Positions 25,450 to 34,481 are shown, counted from the first letter of the stretch. The stretch is DNA of 62,168 nucleotides from UMGS1781 sp964389545 (GCA_964389545.1 CAYMDN010000003.1:1-62168); one strand, 5' to 3'. Numbers and translations: made by a program. Notes: a model not told the origin generated them from the letters alone.

Positions 25450-26593
25450 CGTATTAGAAAAAGCAAAACAAAATATGATATTAAAAGAAAAAGATTTATC
25501 AGCAGTAGCATGCAGATCCGAAAAAGGACAATGGTTAAAACCAGATATTGAAGATATAAGACCAATATTCTTTAGAGATATTGATAGAATAATTCATTCA
25601 TCTGGTTATACCAGATACATAGATAAAACACAAGTATATTCATTTATACAAAATGATCATATAACAAGAAGAGTGCTACATGTTCAATTAGTATCAAAAA
25701 TAGCAAGAACAATTGGAAGAAGTTTAAGATTAAATGAAGACTTAATCGAGGCAATGGCACTAGGACATGATATTGGGCACGCACCATTTGGACACAAAGG
25801 AGAAAATTGGTTAAACGATATTTGCGTAAAAGAAAACATAGGGTATTTTTGCCACAATGCAGAAAGCGTAAGAATTTTACAAGATATAGAAAATTTAAAT
25901 ATAAGTGTTCAAACATTGGATGGAATTTTAGCACATAATGGAGAAATTCTAAAAAGAAAATATGAGTATAATCCAAATAAAACAATAGAAGATTTTAATG
26001 AGGATTTATATAAAACATTTCATGAATTTGATTATAGCAAAAAAATAATACCAATGACACTAGAAGGATGCGTGGTTAGACTATCTGATGTAATTGCATA
26101 TATTGGAAGAGATATAGAAGACGCTATAACAGTAAAAGTTGTAACTAGAGACGAAATTCCTGAATTTCCAGCAAAAGTGCTAGGAAATACAAATTCAAAA
26201 ATTGTGGATACATTAATAAAGGATATTATAATTAACAGCATGGATAAACCATACTTAGAATTTTCTGAGGAAGTATTTAAAGCACTAATGGAGCTAAAAG
26301 AATGGAATTATGAAAAAATATATGATTCAGAAAAAGCAAATGTAAATTATGATAAAATAGAAGGAATAATGAAAGACTTATATTACTTCTATCTAAATAG
26401 ACTAAACAATGTAGATTATGAACAAGAATTACTACGAGATGATATCACAGCATCTGAAAAAACTTTATATACATTTGCAAATAAAATGATGAAAAGAGAA
26501 GACAGTCAAGATATAAAAAGAGTAGCAATTGATTATATAGCAGGACAAACAGATAAATTTTTCCTAAATGAAAGTACTCTATATATAGAATAA
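25442..26593 (+). CDS. Deoxyguanosinetriphosphate triphosphohydrolase-like protein
   Basis: A 383-aa HD-domain dNTPase-like protein. Family motifs include FRDIDRIIHSSGYTRYIDKT near the N-terminus, HVQLVSKIARTIGR, and the HD site ALGHDIGHAPFGHKGE. A metal-ligand Asp is in RLSDVIAYIGRDIED. It may control dNTP pools. It is co-translated with the rhodanese and followed by a terminator. Confidence 0.9.
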   Translation: MNDVLEKAKQNMILKEKDLSAVACRSEKGQWLKPDIEDIRPIFFRDIDRIIHSSGYTRYIDKTQVYSFIQNDHITRRVLHVQLVSKIARTIGRSLRLNEDLIEAMALGHDIGHAPFGHKGENWLNDICVKENIGYFCHNAESVRILQDIENLNISVQTLDGILAHNGEILKRKYEYNPNKTIEDFNEDLYKTFHEFDYSKKIIPMTLEGCVVRLSDVIAYIGRDIEDAITVKVVTRDEIPEFPAKVLGNTNSKIVDTLIKDIIINSMDKPYLEFSEEVFKALMELKEWNYEKIYDSEKANVNYDKIEGIMKDLYYFYLNRLNNVDYEQELLRDDITASEKTLYTFANKMMKREDSQDIKRVAIDYIAGQTDKFFLNESTLYIE

Positions 26594-26596
26594 CAA

Positions 26597-26622
26597 AAAG
26601 GACGATTTAAATCGTCCTTTTT
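26597..26622. terminator. Bidirectional terminator
   Basis: AAAAGGACGATTT pairs perfectly with AAATCGTCCTTTT and has a T run on each strand. It separates the convergent dGTPase and TSCPD genes. Confidence 0.85.
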
Positions 26623-26876
26623 TAATTCATTTCATTATAGGCTTGTCTAACAGCTAATGCTAATTGAGCAGAACAAGAGGTTGGCTTATAGCCACATTTT
26701 ATATCTTTAAACCAATTTTCAATTTCTTCAACAGTTTTTCCTTCAACAACTTTTGAAATTGCACTTAAATTACCAGGACATCCTCCGTAAAAAGTAACAT
26801 TTTTAATTACATTTCCATCAATATCAAATTCAATTTGTCTACTACAAGTGCCTTCAGTAATATATTTATATCTCAT
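26622..26876 (-). CDS. TSCPD domain protein (TIGR03905 type)
   Basis: An 84-aa protein with cysteines in GTCSRQI, YGGCPGNL, IKCGYKPTSC and the name-giving TSC segment, matching the short TIGR03905 group related to the C-terminal domain of vitamin B12-dependent ribonucleotide reductases. Probable metal or redox role; the exact function is unknown. Monocistronic, with AGGAGG before the start. Confidence 0.9.
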   Translation of the reverse strand: MRYKYITEGTCSRQIEFDIDGNVIKNVTFYGGCPGNLSAISKVVEGKTVEEIENWFKDIKCGYKPTSCSAQLALAVRQAYNEMN

Positions 26877-26950
26877 AGAAAACCTCCTAATATACTTTAT
26901 ATAACTTTTTCAAAGATATTATACAATAAATGATTAAAAAAAGCAAAAAA

Positions 26951-26988
26951 TAACAAGGCTGTAAGTAAATGCTACAACCTTGTTTTCA
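26951..26988 (-). terminator. Terminator of holin-like gene
   Basis: On the minus strand ACAAGGTTGTA pairs with TACAGCCTTGT (one G-U) and is followed by ATTTTTTGC. Confidence 0.65.
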
Positions 26989-26994
26989 TCTAAA

Positions 26995-27372
26995 CTACAT
27001 TTTTTGATCGCCAGGTATAAAATAATCAATAACACCATAAATGATAGCACCAATAATTGCTGCCATCCATGAAATAGAATATCCAGCAACAAAATATTGT
27101 GTAACATAAAGTACTATAACAGATAAAATGAAACCTACAAATCCTTGCCCGAATGGACTTGCTTGTATACCAGTAAATTTAGATATTAAATAATCCATAA
27201 GTGTAAGAACAACAGCAGCTACTGCAAGTGCCCAAATGTTAGAAATTTGAAAACCTGGTGTGAAAAATGCAGTAATTCCAAGAACAACGGCAGCAGCAAA
27301 TAGTCTACCTATAATTTGCCATACCATGCTAGTACCATTTTGTGCATGTGAATTTTGAGAATGATCAGACAT
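26995..27372 (-). CDS. Phage holin family 4-helix membrane protein
   Basis: A 125-aa protein with four transmembrane helices (about 18-42, 48-64, 75-93, 98-118) and GxxG-rich loops. It fits the Phage_holin_4_2 family (YvlD-like), chromosomal proteins not necessarily linked to phage. The repeat pattern (GQGFVGFILSVIVLYV, GAIIYGVIDYFI) is typical. GGAGGTAA precedes the start. Confidence 0.8.
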   Translation of the reverse strand: MSDHSQNSHAQNGTSMVWQIIGRLFAAAVVLGITAFFTPGFQISNIWALAVAAVVLTLMDYLISKFTGIQASPFGQGFVGFILSVIVLYVTQYFVAGYSISWMAAIIGAIIYGVIDYFIPGDQKM

Positions 27373-27534
27373 TACCTTTACCTCCTTACTTTAAGTTTTG
27401 CTTTGATTTTAAGGTGTTCACATTATATTATTTTCAATTATAAAATAAATATACAAGTTAATTTCATCAAGTATAAATTTACTAAAATTGTTTAAAATAA
27501 AAACTGATAAAATTAAAAAATGAAAGGAATAAAT

Positions 27535-28209
27535 ATGATAAACACATTTATAAGAGTATCAATACTATATTTACTAGTACTAATAACTATGAGACTAATG
27601 GGAAAAAGAGAAATTGGACAGATGCAACCATTTGAACTGGTAATAGCAATAATGATTGCAGACTTAGCATCAATTCCAATGACAGATGTTGGAATACCAA
27701 TAACAAATGGAATAGTTCCAATACTAGCATTATTATTCTTCCAATCTATAATATCTATACTTAATTTAAAAAGTATAAAACTAAGAGAAATAATATCTGG
27801 TAAACCAACAATACTAATATTCAGAGGAAGAATTGATGAAAAAGCATTAAAGCAAGAAAAGATTACCATAAATGAATTGCAAGAAAGACTAAGACAAAAA
27901 GATATATTTACAATAGGAGATGTTGAATACGCTATATTAGAAACAAATGGAGAAATTAGTGTGATTCAAAAACCAGAAAAAAGAGCAACAATTCCAGAAG
28001 ATTTTAATATATTACCAGAATATGAAGGTATTCCGTATGATTTAGTAATAGACGGAAAAATAATGTATGATAACTTACAAAAGATAGGCAAAGACTATAA
28101 CTGGTTAAAAAAAGAAATCGAAAAATTCCATATGAAACCCACAGAAGCATTAATAATAACATACGATGGTAAAGAACAAATCTTTTGTCAAAGAAAGGAT
28201 GAAAAATAA
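27535..28209 (+). CDS. DUF421 membrane protein (YetF/YcaP type)
   Basis: A 224-aa protein with three N-terminal helices followed by two DUF421 cytosolic-type units. It has RLMGKREIGQMQPFELVIAI at the start, GKPTILIFRGRIDEKAL in the middle and EALIITYDGKEQIF near the end. The start at 27535 is supported by GAAAGGA at 27522-27528. It overlaps the DUF4363 gene by one base, a common pairing in spore formers. Role unknown. Confidence 0.88.
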   Translation: MINTFIRVSILYLLVLITMRLMGKREIGQMQPFELVIAIMIADLASIPMTDVGIPITNGIVPILALLFFQSIISILNLKSIKLREIISGKPTILIFRGRIDEKALKQEKITINELQERLRQKDIFTIGDVEYAILETNGEISVIQKPEKRATIPEDFNILPEYEGIPYDLVIDGKIMYDNLQKIGKDYNWLKKEIEKFHMKPTEALIITYDGKEQIFCQRKDEK

Positions 28210-28601
28210 TGAGAGAAATAATTATGATAATTATAATAGTTATAGTCATATTTGCTGGCGACTTTTTGACTCAAAGCTACTTAGAGACATCCGTAAATGA
28301 AATGAAGTTAGAATTAGAAACATTAAAAATAGAAGCGTTAAAATGTAAAGAAAGTGATGAAAGGAGTACACTAGAAAACCAATTTAATAAGACAGAAGAA
28401 AAATGGAATAAAATAAATAGTGTATGGTCTATAATAATCATTCATGAAGAAATAGACAACATAGAAGAATCACTAATTAAAGCAAAATCAAGCATTTTTG
28501 ATGGACAATTAGAAGAAGCACTAGAAGAAATAGAGACTGCAATGTTTTATATAAATCATGTTAGAGAAAGAGAAAAGATAGAGCTTAAAAATATATTTTA
28601 A
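28209..28601 (+). CDS. DUF4363 family protein
   Basis: A 130-aa protein with one N-terminal hydrophobic helix (about 3-19) and a long helical domain (SYLETSVNEMKLELETLK, then HEEIDNIEESLIKAKSSI). It matches DUF4363, usually encoded right after DUF421 as here. Likely anchored outside the membrane. A terminator follows at 28604. Confidence 0.82.
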   Translation: MREIIMIIIIVIVIFAGDFLTQSYLETSVNEMKLELETLKIEALKCKESDERSTLENQFNKTEEKWNKINSVWSIIIIHEEIDNIEESLIKAKSSIFDGQLEEALEEIETAMFYINHVREREKIELKNIF

Positions 28602-28603
28602 AG

Positions 28604-28629
28604 AAGGTTTGAAAAAGCCTTTTTTGTTT
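28604..28629 (+). terminator. Terminator after DUF4363 gene
   Basis: AAGGTTT pairs with AAGCCTT via G-U and ends in TTTTTTG. Confidence 0.65.
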
Positions 28630-28648
28630 ATTTTTTCATGTTTTGTTA

Positions 28649-28677
28649 TTGTAAATTACATAAAAGTGTGATATCCT
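28649..28677 (+). promoter_or_regulatory. SigA-type promoter of pheS
   Basis: TTGTAA (28649-28654), 17-bp spacer, TATCCT (28672-28677). The short distance to the start leaves no T-box leader. Confidence 0.5.
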
Positions 28678-28705
28678 ATTATGTAATGAAAAAATGGAGG
28701 TTTTT

Positions 28706-29725
28706 ATGAAAGAGACAATTTTAAAAATAAAAGAAGATGCAAAACAAGAAATTAAAAAAGCTGAAGATTTACAAAGCCTAAATGATGTTAGAGTAAAATA
28801 TTTAGGGAAAAAAGGCGAACTTACAGTTGTTTTAAGAGGAATGGGAGCATTAACTCCAGAAGAAAGACCAGTTGTAGGTAGCTTAGTTAATGAAGCTCGT
28901 GATGAGATTGAAAATGAGATAGAAGCCAGAGAAAAGGTTTTAAAAAATAATATTTTAAAAGCACAATTAGAAAAAGAAAAAATAGATATAACAATGCCAA
29001 GCAAAAAGACAGAACTTGGTTCAGTTCATCCAATTACAGGTGTAATTGATAATGTAAAAGATATTTTCTTAGGATTAGGATACCAAATAGTTGATGGACC
29101 AGAAATAGAAAAAGCAATATATAATTTTGATAAATTAAACACTCCACCTGATCACCCAGCAAGAGACATTCAAGATACTTTTTACATAACAGAAGACATA
29201 GTATTAAGAAGTCAAACATCACCAGTTCAGGCAAGAGTAATGGAAACACAAAAGCCACCTATCAAGATAATTTGTCCTGGTAAAGTATATCGTTCAGATA
29301 GTGTAGATGCAACACACTCACCAGTATTCCATCAAATAGAAGGCTTAGTCATAGATAAAAACATATCAATGTCAGATTTAAAAGGAACATTAGAAACTTT
29401 TGCAAAAAAATGTTTAGGAGAAAATACAAAAATAAGATTTAGACCACATCATTTCCCATTTACAGAGCCTAGTGCAGAAGCAGATGTATCATGCTTTGTA
29501 TGTAAAGGAAAAGGATGTAGAGTTTGTAAAAATGAAGGTTGGATAGAACTTCTAGGTTGCGGAATGGTACATCCTAATGTACTTGAAAACTGTGGAATAG
29601 ATCCAAATGAATATTCAGGATTTGCTTTTGGATTTGGAGTTGAAAGAATTGCAATGGCAAAATATGGAATAGATGATATGAGATTACTTTTTGAGAATGA
29701 TGTTAGATTCTTGAAACAGTTTTAG
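28706..29725 (+). CDS. pheS: Phenylalanyl-tRNA synthetase alpha subunit
   Basis: A 339-aa class II synthetase subunit. A coiled-coil N-terminus (1-85) precedes the catalytic domain with DTFYI, FHQIEGLVID, FRPHHFPFTEPSAE and GFAFGFGVERIAM. A CFVCKGKGCRVC segment gives an extra cysteine cluster near 270, seen in some Firmicute forms. The start at 28706 is chosen because the ATG at 28694 overlaps GGAGG. Works with pheT as an alpha2beta2 tetramer. Confidence 0.96.
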   Translation: MKETILKIKEDAKQEIKKAEDLQSLNDVRVKYLGKKGELTVVLRGMGALTPEERPVVGSLVNEARDEIENEIEAREKVLKNNILKAQLEKEKIDITMPSKKTELGSVHPITGVIDNVKDIFLGLGYQIVDGPEIEKAIYNFDKLNTPPDHPARDIQDTFYITEDIVLRSQTSPVQARVMETQKPPIKIICPGKVYRSDSVDATHSPVFHQIEGLVIDKNISMSDLKGTLETFAKKCLGENTKIRFRPHHFPFTEPSAEADVSCFVCKGKGCRVCKNEGWIELLGCGMVHPNVLENCGIDPNEYSGFAFGFGVERIAMAKYGIDDMRLLFENDVRFLKQF

Positions 29726-29751
29726 AAACATAAAATATAACTAGAAAATCT

Positions 29752-29827
29752 GCTCCATTTTGCTGTATTTTGAATTTTTCAAGCTCGACTAAAGCACGCT
29801 TTGAAAAATGCAAAATCCACGTGGAGC
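29752..29827. repeat. 76-nt interspersed hairpin element, copy A
   Basis: An imperfect palindrome starting GCTCCA and ending TGGAGC in the pheS-pheT gap. Its arms (about 29765-29781 and 29802-29817) can pair with few mismatches around a loop containing CTCGACTAAAG. Copy B (41056-41131) has the same length and differs at 8 of 76 positions by my alignment. It resembles a REP/MITE-like non-autonomous repeat or a structured RNA. Confidence 0.75.
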
Positions 29828-29872
29828 TACATAATACAAATTTACTTAAAATGAAAAAAAGAGAGGTAGTTT

Positions 29873-32260
29873 ATGAAAACAAGTGTAGAATGGTTAAAAG
29901 AATATAGTGATATAAATGTAGATACAAAAACTCTAGCGGATAGATTAACAATGACAGGTTCAAAAGTAGAAACTATTGAGGAGAAAGGAAATGACATAAA
30001 AAATGTTGTTGTAGGAAAAATATTGGAAATAAAGAAACATCCAGATGCAGATAAATTAGTAGTAACAAAAGTCAACATTGGAGATGAAGTGGTTCAAATA
30101 GTTACAGGTGCCAAGAATATAAAAGAAGGTGATTTAATTCCTCTTGCAAAAGATAATTCATTTCTTCCAGGTGAAGTTAATATAAAAAAAGGATTATTAA
30201 GAGGAGTAGAATCATGTGGGATGATGTGTGCTGTAACAGAATTAGGACTTGATATAGCAGACTATCCAGATCAAATAGAAGATGGAATAATGATTTTACC
30301 AAAATCATATGAAAAATATATAGGTAAAGATATAGTAGAAGTATTAAATCTAAAAGAAGATATTTTAGATTTTGAAATTACATCAAATAGACCAGACTGT
30401 TTCTCAATTGAAGGATTAGGTAGAGAAACAGCTGTAACTCTTGGAGAAAAATTTAAAAATCCTCGTAGCAATTTAGATAAAGAAGTTAAAGATGTAAAAG
30501 ATATTGATGGATTAAAAGTTGCTATTGAAGCTCCAGATTTATGCTACAGATACATAGCAAGAGTTATTAAAGACGTTAAAATTGAAGAATCACCAGATTG
30601 GATGAAAAGAAGATTAAAGGCTTGTGGCGTTCGTGCAATAAATAACATAGTAGATATAACAAACTATGTAATGCTTGAAATAGGTGAACCAATGCATGCA
30701 TTTGATATTAATTGCATGGAAGGAAAAGAAATTAATGTTAGAAAAGCCAAAAAAGGTGAAAAAATAGTAACATTAGATGGTAAAGAAAGAGAATTAGATG
30801 ACACAATGTTAGTTATAGCAGATGCTAAAAAACCAGCAGCTGTTGCAGGTGTAATGGGAGGAGAAAATTCTGGAATTTCAGATAAAACAAATACTGTGGT
30901 ATTTGAAGCAGCTGTATTTAATAGAGGCTCAATAAGAACTACAGCAAAGAAAATAGGTTTAAGAACAGAAGCTTCTACAAGATATGAAAAAGGACTATCA
31001 CCAGAAATAGCATTAAGAGCTATAAACAGAGCCGTAGAACTTGCAGAACAAATTGGTGCAGGTAAAGCAGTTGATGCAAAAATAGATGTTTATCCAAATA
31101 AAGTAAAACCAGAAGTTATTAAATTTGAGCCAGAAAGAATAAATAACTTATTAGGATTAAACATTCCAAAAGCAGAAATGGTAAAAATTTTAGAAGCACT
31201 AGAAATAAAAGTAAACGGAGATAAGCTAGAAATACCATACTTTAGAACAGATATAGAAAAAACAGCAGATATAGCAGAAGAAGTAATAAGAATATATGGA
31301 TATGAAAAATTAGAATCTACATTAATAAATGCAGAAAGTACAGTTGGAGAAAAAAATAAACTACAAAAATTACAAGATAAAATAAAAGAATTATTAGTTA
31401 CAAGAGGATTTTCAGAAATGTATTCATTTAGCTTTATATCTGAAAATGACTTTAATAAATGTAATTTAGATAGCGGAAAAGCAATAAGAATAAGTAATCC
31501 ACTAGGAGAAGACTATTCTTTAATGAGAACAGATATGATGCCAACAGTATTGCAATCAATTGCAACAAACTATAATAAAAAGAATAAAAATGCAAAACTA
31601 TTCGAAATGGGAAGAACTTATTCAGATGAAGAAGGAAACATGCAAAAAGGAGAAATCCCAACAGAAGTAGATCATATTGCATTTGCACTATATGGAGACG
31701 ATGCAGATTTCTACATTGTAAAAGGAATAATAGAAAACATATTAGAAGTATCAAATATAGCAAGATATCAAATACAAAGAGCAGAAGATGACAATTTACA
31801 TCCAGGCAGAAGTGCACAAATATTAATTGGGAAAGATAGCATTGCTAAATTTGGAGAAGTACACCCACAAGTATTAGACAATTATGGAATAATAGAAAAA
31901 GTATATTATGCAGTATTAGATATAAATAAATTCGCAAAATATGGAAAAGACAATAAAAAATATACACCAGTACCAAAATATCCAGCGGTAGAAAGAGATA
32001 TAGCAATAGTAGTAGATGAAGATATAGAAGTAGGACAGATAGAAAATATTATAATGAAAAGAGCAAAAAATGTTCTTGAAACAATAAAATTGTTTGATGT
32101 ATATAGAAGTGACAAATTGGGGCAAAACAAAAAGAGTGTCGCATATGAATTGATTTTTAGAGTAAAAGATAGAACTTTAACAGATGATGAAATAACAGGA
32201 ACAATGGATGCAATAATTGCTGATTTAAAGAGCAATGTAAATGCAGAACTAAGAGCCTAA
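29873..32260 (+). CDS. pheT: Phenylalanyl-tRNA synthetase beta subunit
   Basis: A 795-aa subunit of normal length: tRNA-binding OB domain (about 40-150; HPDADKLVVTKVNIG), B3/B4 editing domain (about 210-375), B5 domain (about 400-470), a catalytic-like core, and a C-terminal ferredoxin-fold anticodon-binding domain (from YPAVERDIAIVVDE). It is separated from pheS by about 150 bp holding the 76-nt repeat. AGAGAGG precedes the start. Confidence 0.96.
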   Translation: MKTSVEWLKEYSDINVDTKTLADRLTMTGSKVETIEEKGNDIKNVVVGKILEIKKHPDADKLVVTKVNIGDEVVQIVTGAKNIKEGDLIPLAKDNSFLPGEVNIKKGLLRGVESCGMMCAVTELGLDIADYPDQIEDGIMILPKSYEKYIGKDIVEVLNLKEDILDFEITSNRPDCFSIEGLGRETAVTLGEKFKNPRSNLDKEVKDVKDIDGLKVAIEAPDLCYRYIARVIKDVKIEESPDWMKRRLKACGVRAINNIVDITNYVMLEIGEPMHAFDINCMEGKEINVRKAKKGEKIVTLDGKERELDDTMLVIADAKKPAAVAGVMGGENSGISDKTNTVVFEAAVFNRGSIRTTAKKIGLRTEASTRYEKGLSPEIALRAINRAVELAEQIGAGKAVDAKIDVYPNKVKPEVIKFEPERINNLLGLNIPKAEMVKILEALEIKVNGDKLEIPYFRTDIEKTADIAEEVIRIYGYEKLESTLINAESTVGEKNKLQKLQDKIKELLVTRGFSEMYSFSFISENDFNKCNLDSGKAIRISNPLGEDYSLMRTDMMPTVLQSIATNYNKKNKNAKLFEMGRTYSDEEGNMQKGEIPTEVDHIAFALYGDDADFYIVKGIIENILEVSNIARYQIQRAEDDNLHPGRSAQILIGKDSIAKFGEVHPQVLDNYGIIEKVYYAVLDINKFAKYGKDNKKYTPVPKYPAVERDIAIVVDEDIEVGQIENIIMKRAKNVLETIKLFDVYRSDKLGQNKKSVAYELIFRVKDRTLTDDEITGTMDAIIADLKSNVNAELRA

Positions 32261-32291
32261 GCTTGTTTAAATCTACGAAAGGAGAAATATA

Positions 32292-32558
32292 ATGGGACTA
32301 TTAAAAGAGCTAGTTAAAAAACTTGGAAAAGAACCAGTAGAAGATCCAGAATATATAAAAGAACAAGAAAAAGCTGGAGAGGATATTGCAGATGAAATTG
32401 CAACACGTTTAATGCCAAAAAGGGATTTCGTACAGAAAGTAGATGTATCAGTTCCACCAGTTGAAATGTCAGAGAATGGAGGGCAAACAATAGAAAAATC
32501 GGATGAAGATAAAAAAGTAGCAGATGAAACTGTTAAAGATGATGGAGAACAAAGATAA
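32292..32558 (+). CDS. Hypothetical protein, 88 aa
   Basis: An acidic, probably soluble protein downstream of pheT (gap 31 bp, AAAGGAG site). It starts with an amphipathic basic helix (LLKELVKKLGKEP) and continues with a Glu/Asp/Lys-rich tail. I do not recognise it. It is likely co-transcribed with pheST. Confidence 0.55.
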   Translation: MGLLKELVKKLGKEPVEDPEYIKEQEKAGEDIADEIATRLMPKRDFVQKVDVSVPPVEMSENGGQTIEKSDEDKKVADETVKDDGEQR

Positions 32559-32586
32559 TATTGATATATTATATAACTTGAATAAA

Positions 32587-32620
32587 AAGCCATTAATTAT
32601 CAAAAAATAATTAATGGCTT
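32587..32620. other. Strong hairpin with reversed polarity
   Basis: A 14-bp perfect stem (32587-32600 with 32607-32620). The T tract lies on the minus strand side (upstream), while the plus side is followed by A residues. It would terminate leftward transcripts, yet no leftward gene is near. It may be a processing or stabilising hairpin for the pheT operon. Confidence 0.5.
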
Positions 32621-32652
32621 AAAAAAATTAATCAAAAAAAACTAAAAAATAG

Positions 32653-32681
32653 TTGTAAAAACATGGATAAATTGATATACT
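32653..32681 (+). promoter_or_regulatory. SigA-type promoter of Asp23 operon
   Basis: TTGTAA (32653-32658), 17-bp spacer, TATACT (32676-32681). The -10 lies within the left arm of a 12-bp inverted repeat. Confidence 0.55.
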
Positions 32682-32705
32682 TATATATGCGAAAAGTATA
32701 TCAAT
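32671..32705. promoter_or_regulatory. Palindrome over the Asp23 operon -10 region
   Basis: ATTGATATACTT (32671-32682) is repeated in exact reverse complement at 32694-32705, with an 11-bp centre. Because it covers the predicted -10 and the start of the transcript it is a candidate operator, or a leader hairpin that hides the ribosome binding site region (AAGGGGG at 32711-32717). Confidence 0.5.
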
Positions 32706-32723
32706 TTTATAAGGGGGTTGAGT

Positions 32724-33179
32724 ATGGGAAACGAAAACGAGACTCAGGAGCCACAAGAAGAACAAGCAATACAAGAAAATCAAGAACTTGGACTAATAAA
32801 CGAAGAAATGCAGGTTGATGATGAAAATATTAAAATTGCAACAGAGGTTATTGCTTCAATAGCAGGTGTGGCAGTTTCAGAAGTACCAGGTGTATATGGA
32901 ATGGCAGGAGGTTTTGCAGGAGGTATTTCAGAAGTTCTAAGTGGTAAGAAAAACTTAGGAAAAGGCATTAAAGTAGATGTAACAGAAAAAGAAACAAAAA
33001 TTGATGTTAACATAGTAGTAGAATATGGTACAAGAATACCAGACGTAGCATTTGAAATACAAAAAAGAGTAAAAAAAGCAGTTGAGACAATGACAGGATT
33101 AAAAGTGGTAAGTGTTAATATTCATGTACAAGGAATTAACATAGCAGAAAACAAGACACAAACAACAGAAGAAAACTAA
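32724..33179 (+). CDS. Asp23/Gls24 family envelope stress protein
   Basis: A 151-aa protein with the Asp23 domain (about 35-140): IKIATEVIASIAGVAVSEVPGV and KKAVETMTGLKVVSVNIHVQG. In staphylococci Asp23 lies beneath the membrane, anchored by AmaP, and responds to envelope stress. An acidic N-terminus (1-30) and short tail are added. ATG at 32724 follows AAGGGGG; an in-frame TTG at 32718 is too close. amaP and DUF2273 follow. Confidence 0.92.
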   Translation: MGNENETQEPQEEQAIQENQELGLINEEMQVDDENIKIATEVIASIAGVAVSEVPGVYGMAGGFAGGISEVLSGKKNLGKGIKVDVTEKETKIDVNIVVEYGTRIPDVAFEIQKRVKKAVETMTGLKVVSVNIHVQGINIAENKTQTTEEN

Positions 33180-33200
33180 TAATTAAAAGGAGAAAAATAT

Positions 33201-33761
33201 ATGAAAATTTTAGATAGAATAGGATTAGTATTATTTTCAACAATAGTTTTACTAATATCAGTTATATTATGCTTAATAGCAATAGATCTTTTAGAAGTAG
33301 AAATTATAAGTGATGGAATAGATTTCCTAGTTACAGATGAGGTAGCTATGCCAGTAACAATGGGTGTATCTGCAGTTTGTATACTATTATCACTAAAATG
33401 TATTTTCTTTAGCTCAGGTGAGAAGAAAGAAAAAAATGGAAAAGGTGGAATATTATTACAAAATGATAATGGAAAATTGCTAGTATCAAAAGACACAATT
33501 GAAAGCTTGGCAAATTCAGTTGTAAAGAATTTTGAAGCAGCACAAAATGTAACAACAACAGTTGAAGTTGATTCAAATAGTAATCTAAAAATATTTGTTA
33601 CATTATATGTTTTTCCAGATGCTGTAATTAAGGATATAACAGCCCAAATACAAAAGGATATAAAAGACGCAGTAAAAAATTCACTAGATTTAGAAGTTAA
33701 AGAGATAAATGTAAGAATCAAAAACATTGCGCCTAAAAAAGAAAGTAGTAATAAAGAATAA
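33201..33761 (+). CDS. amaP: Alkaline shock response membrane anchor AmaP
   Basis: A 186-aa protein with two transmembrane helices (about 8-28 and 50-68) and a C-terminal Asp23-like domain (about 85-180; SKDTIESLANSVVKNFEAAQ, VKEINVRIKNI). It anchors Asp23 at the membrane. It follows the Asp23 gene by 21 bp with AAGGAG. Confidence 0.88.
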   Translation: MKILDRIGLVLFSTIVLLISVILCLIAIDLLEVEIISDGIDFLVTDEVAMPVTMGVSAVCILLSLKCIFFSSGEKKEKNGKGGILLQNDNGKLLVSKDTIESLANSVVKNFEAAQNVTTTVEVDSNSNLKIFVTLYVFPDAVIKDITAQIQKDIKDAVKNSLDLEVKEINVRIKNIAPKKESSNKE

Positions 33762-33782
33762 TAATTATTGAAGGGAAAAAAC

Positions 33783-33986
33783 ATGGATAAATTTGTAAAT
33801 TTTCTTACAGAATATAGAGGTGCTATTATTGGTGGAATTATTGCCATAATAATGCTAATATTCGGTATATATAAGTTCATAGTTGGATGTTTGATTATTT
33901 TAGCAGGAATATTAATTGGAAATTATATACAAAGAAATAAAGAAAAAGTAAAAACAACATTACAAAAACTTATTGATAGGTGGTAA
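33783..33986 (+). CDS. DUF2273 small membrane protein
   Basis: A 67-aa protein with two close transmembrane helices (about 12-30 and 32-48) and a basic tail. It matches DUF2273, the usual third member of Asp23-AmaP clusters. ATG at 33783 is used with GAAGGGA upstream; a TTG at 33768 is in frame but overlaps that site. Confidence 0.85.
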   Translation: MDKFVNFLTEYRGAIIGGIIAIIMLIFGIYKFIVGCLIILAGILIGNYIQRNKEKVKTTLQKLIDRW

Positions 33987-33995
33987 ACACATATA

Positions 33996-34044
33996 AAAAT
34001 CGAGTTGGAATTTCTTGTAGAATAAAATTTCAGCTCGATTTTAA
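33996..34044 (+). terminator. Terminator between DUF2273 and nusB
   Basis: AAAATCGAG...GGAATTT pairs with AAATTTCAGCTCGATTTT over about 16 bp, with a short T run. It may attenuate rather than stop read-through into nusB. Confidence 0.6.
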
Positions 34045-34076
34045 CACAAACTACATTATATAAAGGAGCGATAGAC

Positions 34077-34481
34077 ATGAACAGATCTCGAATGAGAGAG
34101 CTTGCATTTCAATTAGTATATCAAGTAGAAATCCAAAAAGGGAAAGAACCAGATACAATAGATATATTTTGCGAAAATAATCAAATAAGCGATGACGAAA
34201 CCAAAGAATATATTACAAATATAATTAATGGAATTGCAGAAAATGAGAGAGAAATAAATGAATTAATCTCTAAAAATTTAAAATCAGATTGGAAAATAGA
34301 AAGAATTACAAAAATAAACCTAGCATTATTAAAACTATCTATTTATGAAATAAACTATAACAAAATTCCATATAAGGTTGCAATAAACGAAGTAATAGAA
34401 CTAGCAAAAAAATATGGAGATGACAGTGCACCAAACTTTATTAATGGAGTGTTAGCAAGTGTTGTTAAGGAGAATTTATGA
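34077..34481 (+). CDS. nusB: Transcription antitermination factor NusB
   Basis: A 134-aa all-helical RNA-binding factor that works with NusE (S10) in rRNA antitermination. It begins RSRMRELAFQLVYQVE and ends NEVIELAKKYGDDSAPNFINGVL, the family signatures. Its stop overlaps the xseA start (ATGA), so the two are coupled. Confidence 0.95.
   Translation: MNRSRMRELAFQLVYQVEIQKGKEPDTIDIFCENNQISDDETKEYITNIINGIAENEREINELISKNLKSDWKIERITKINLALLKLSIYEINYNKIPYKVAINEVIELAKKYGDDSAPNFINGVLASVVKENL

Noticed and set aside
26995..27372. Holin-like gene as evidence of a second prophage
   Set aside because: This holin-named family is commonly chromosomal and no phage genes surround it.
32587..32620. Rho-independent terminator of the pheST operon
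   Set aside because: The T run is on the wrong side for rightward transcription, so it is listed only as a hairpin.
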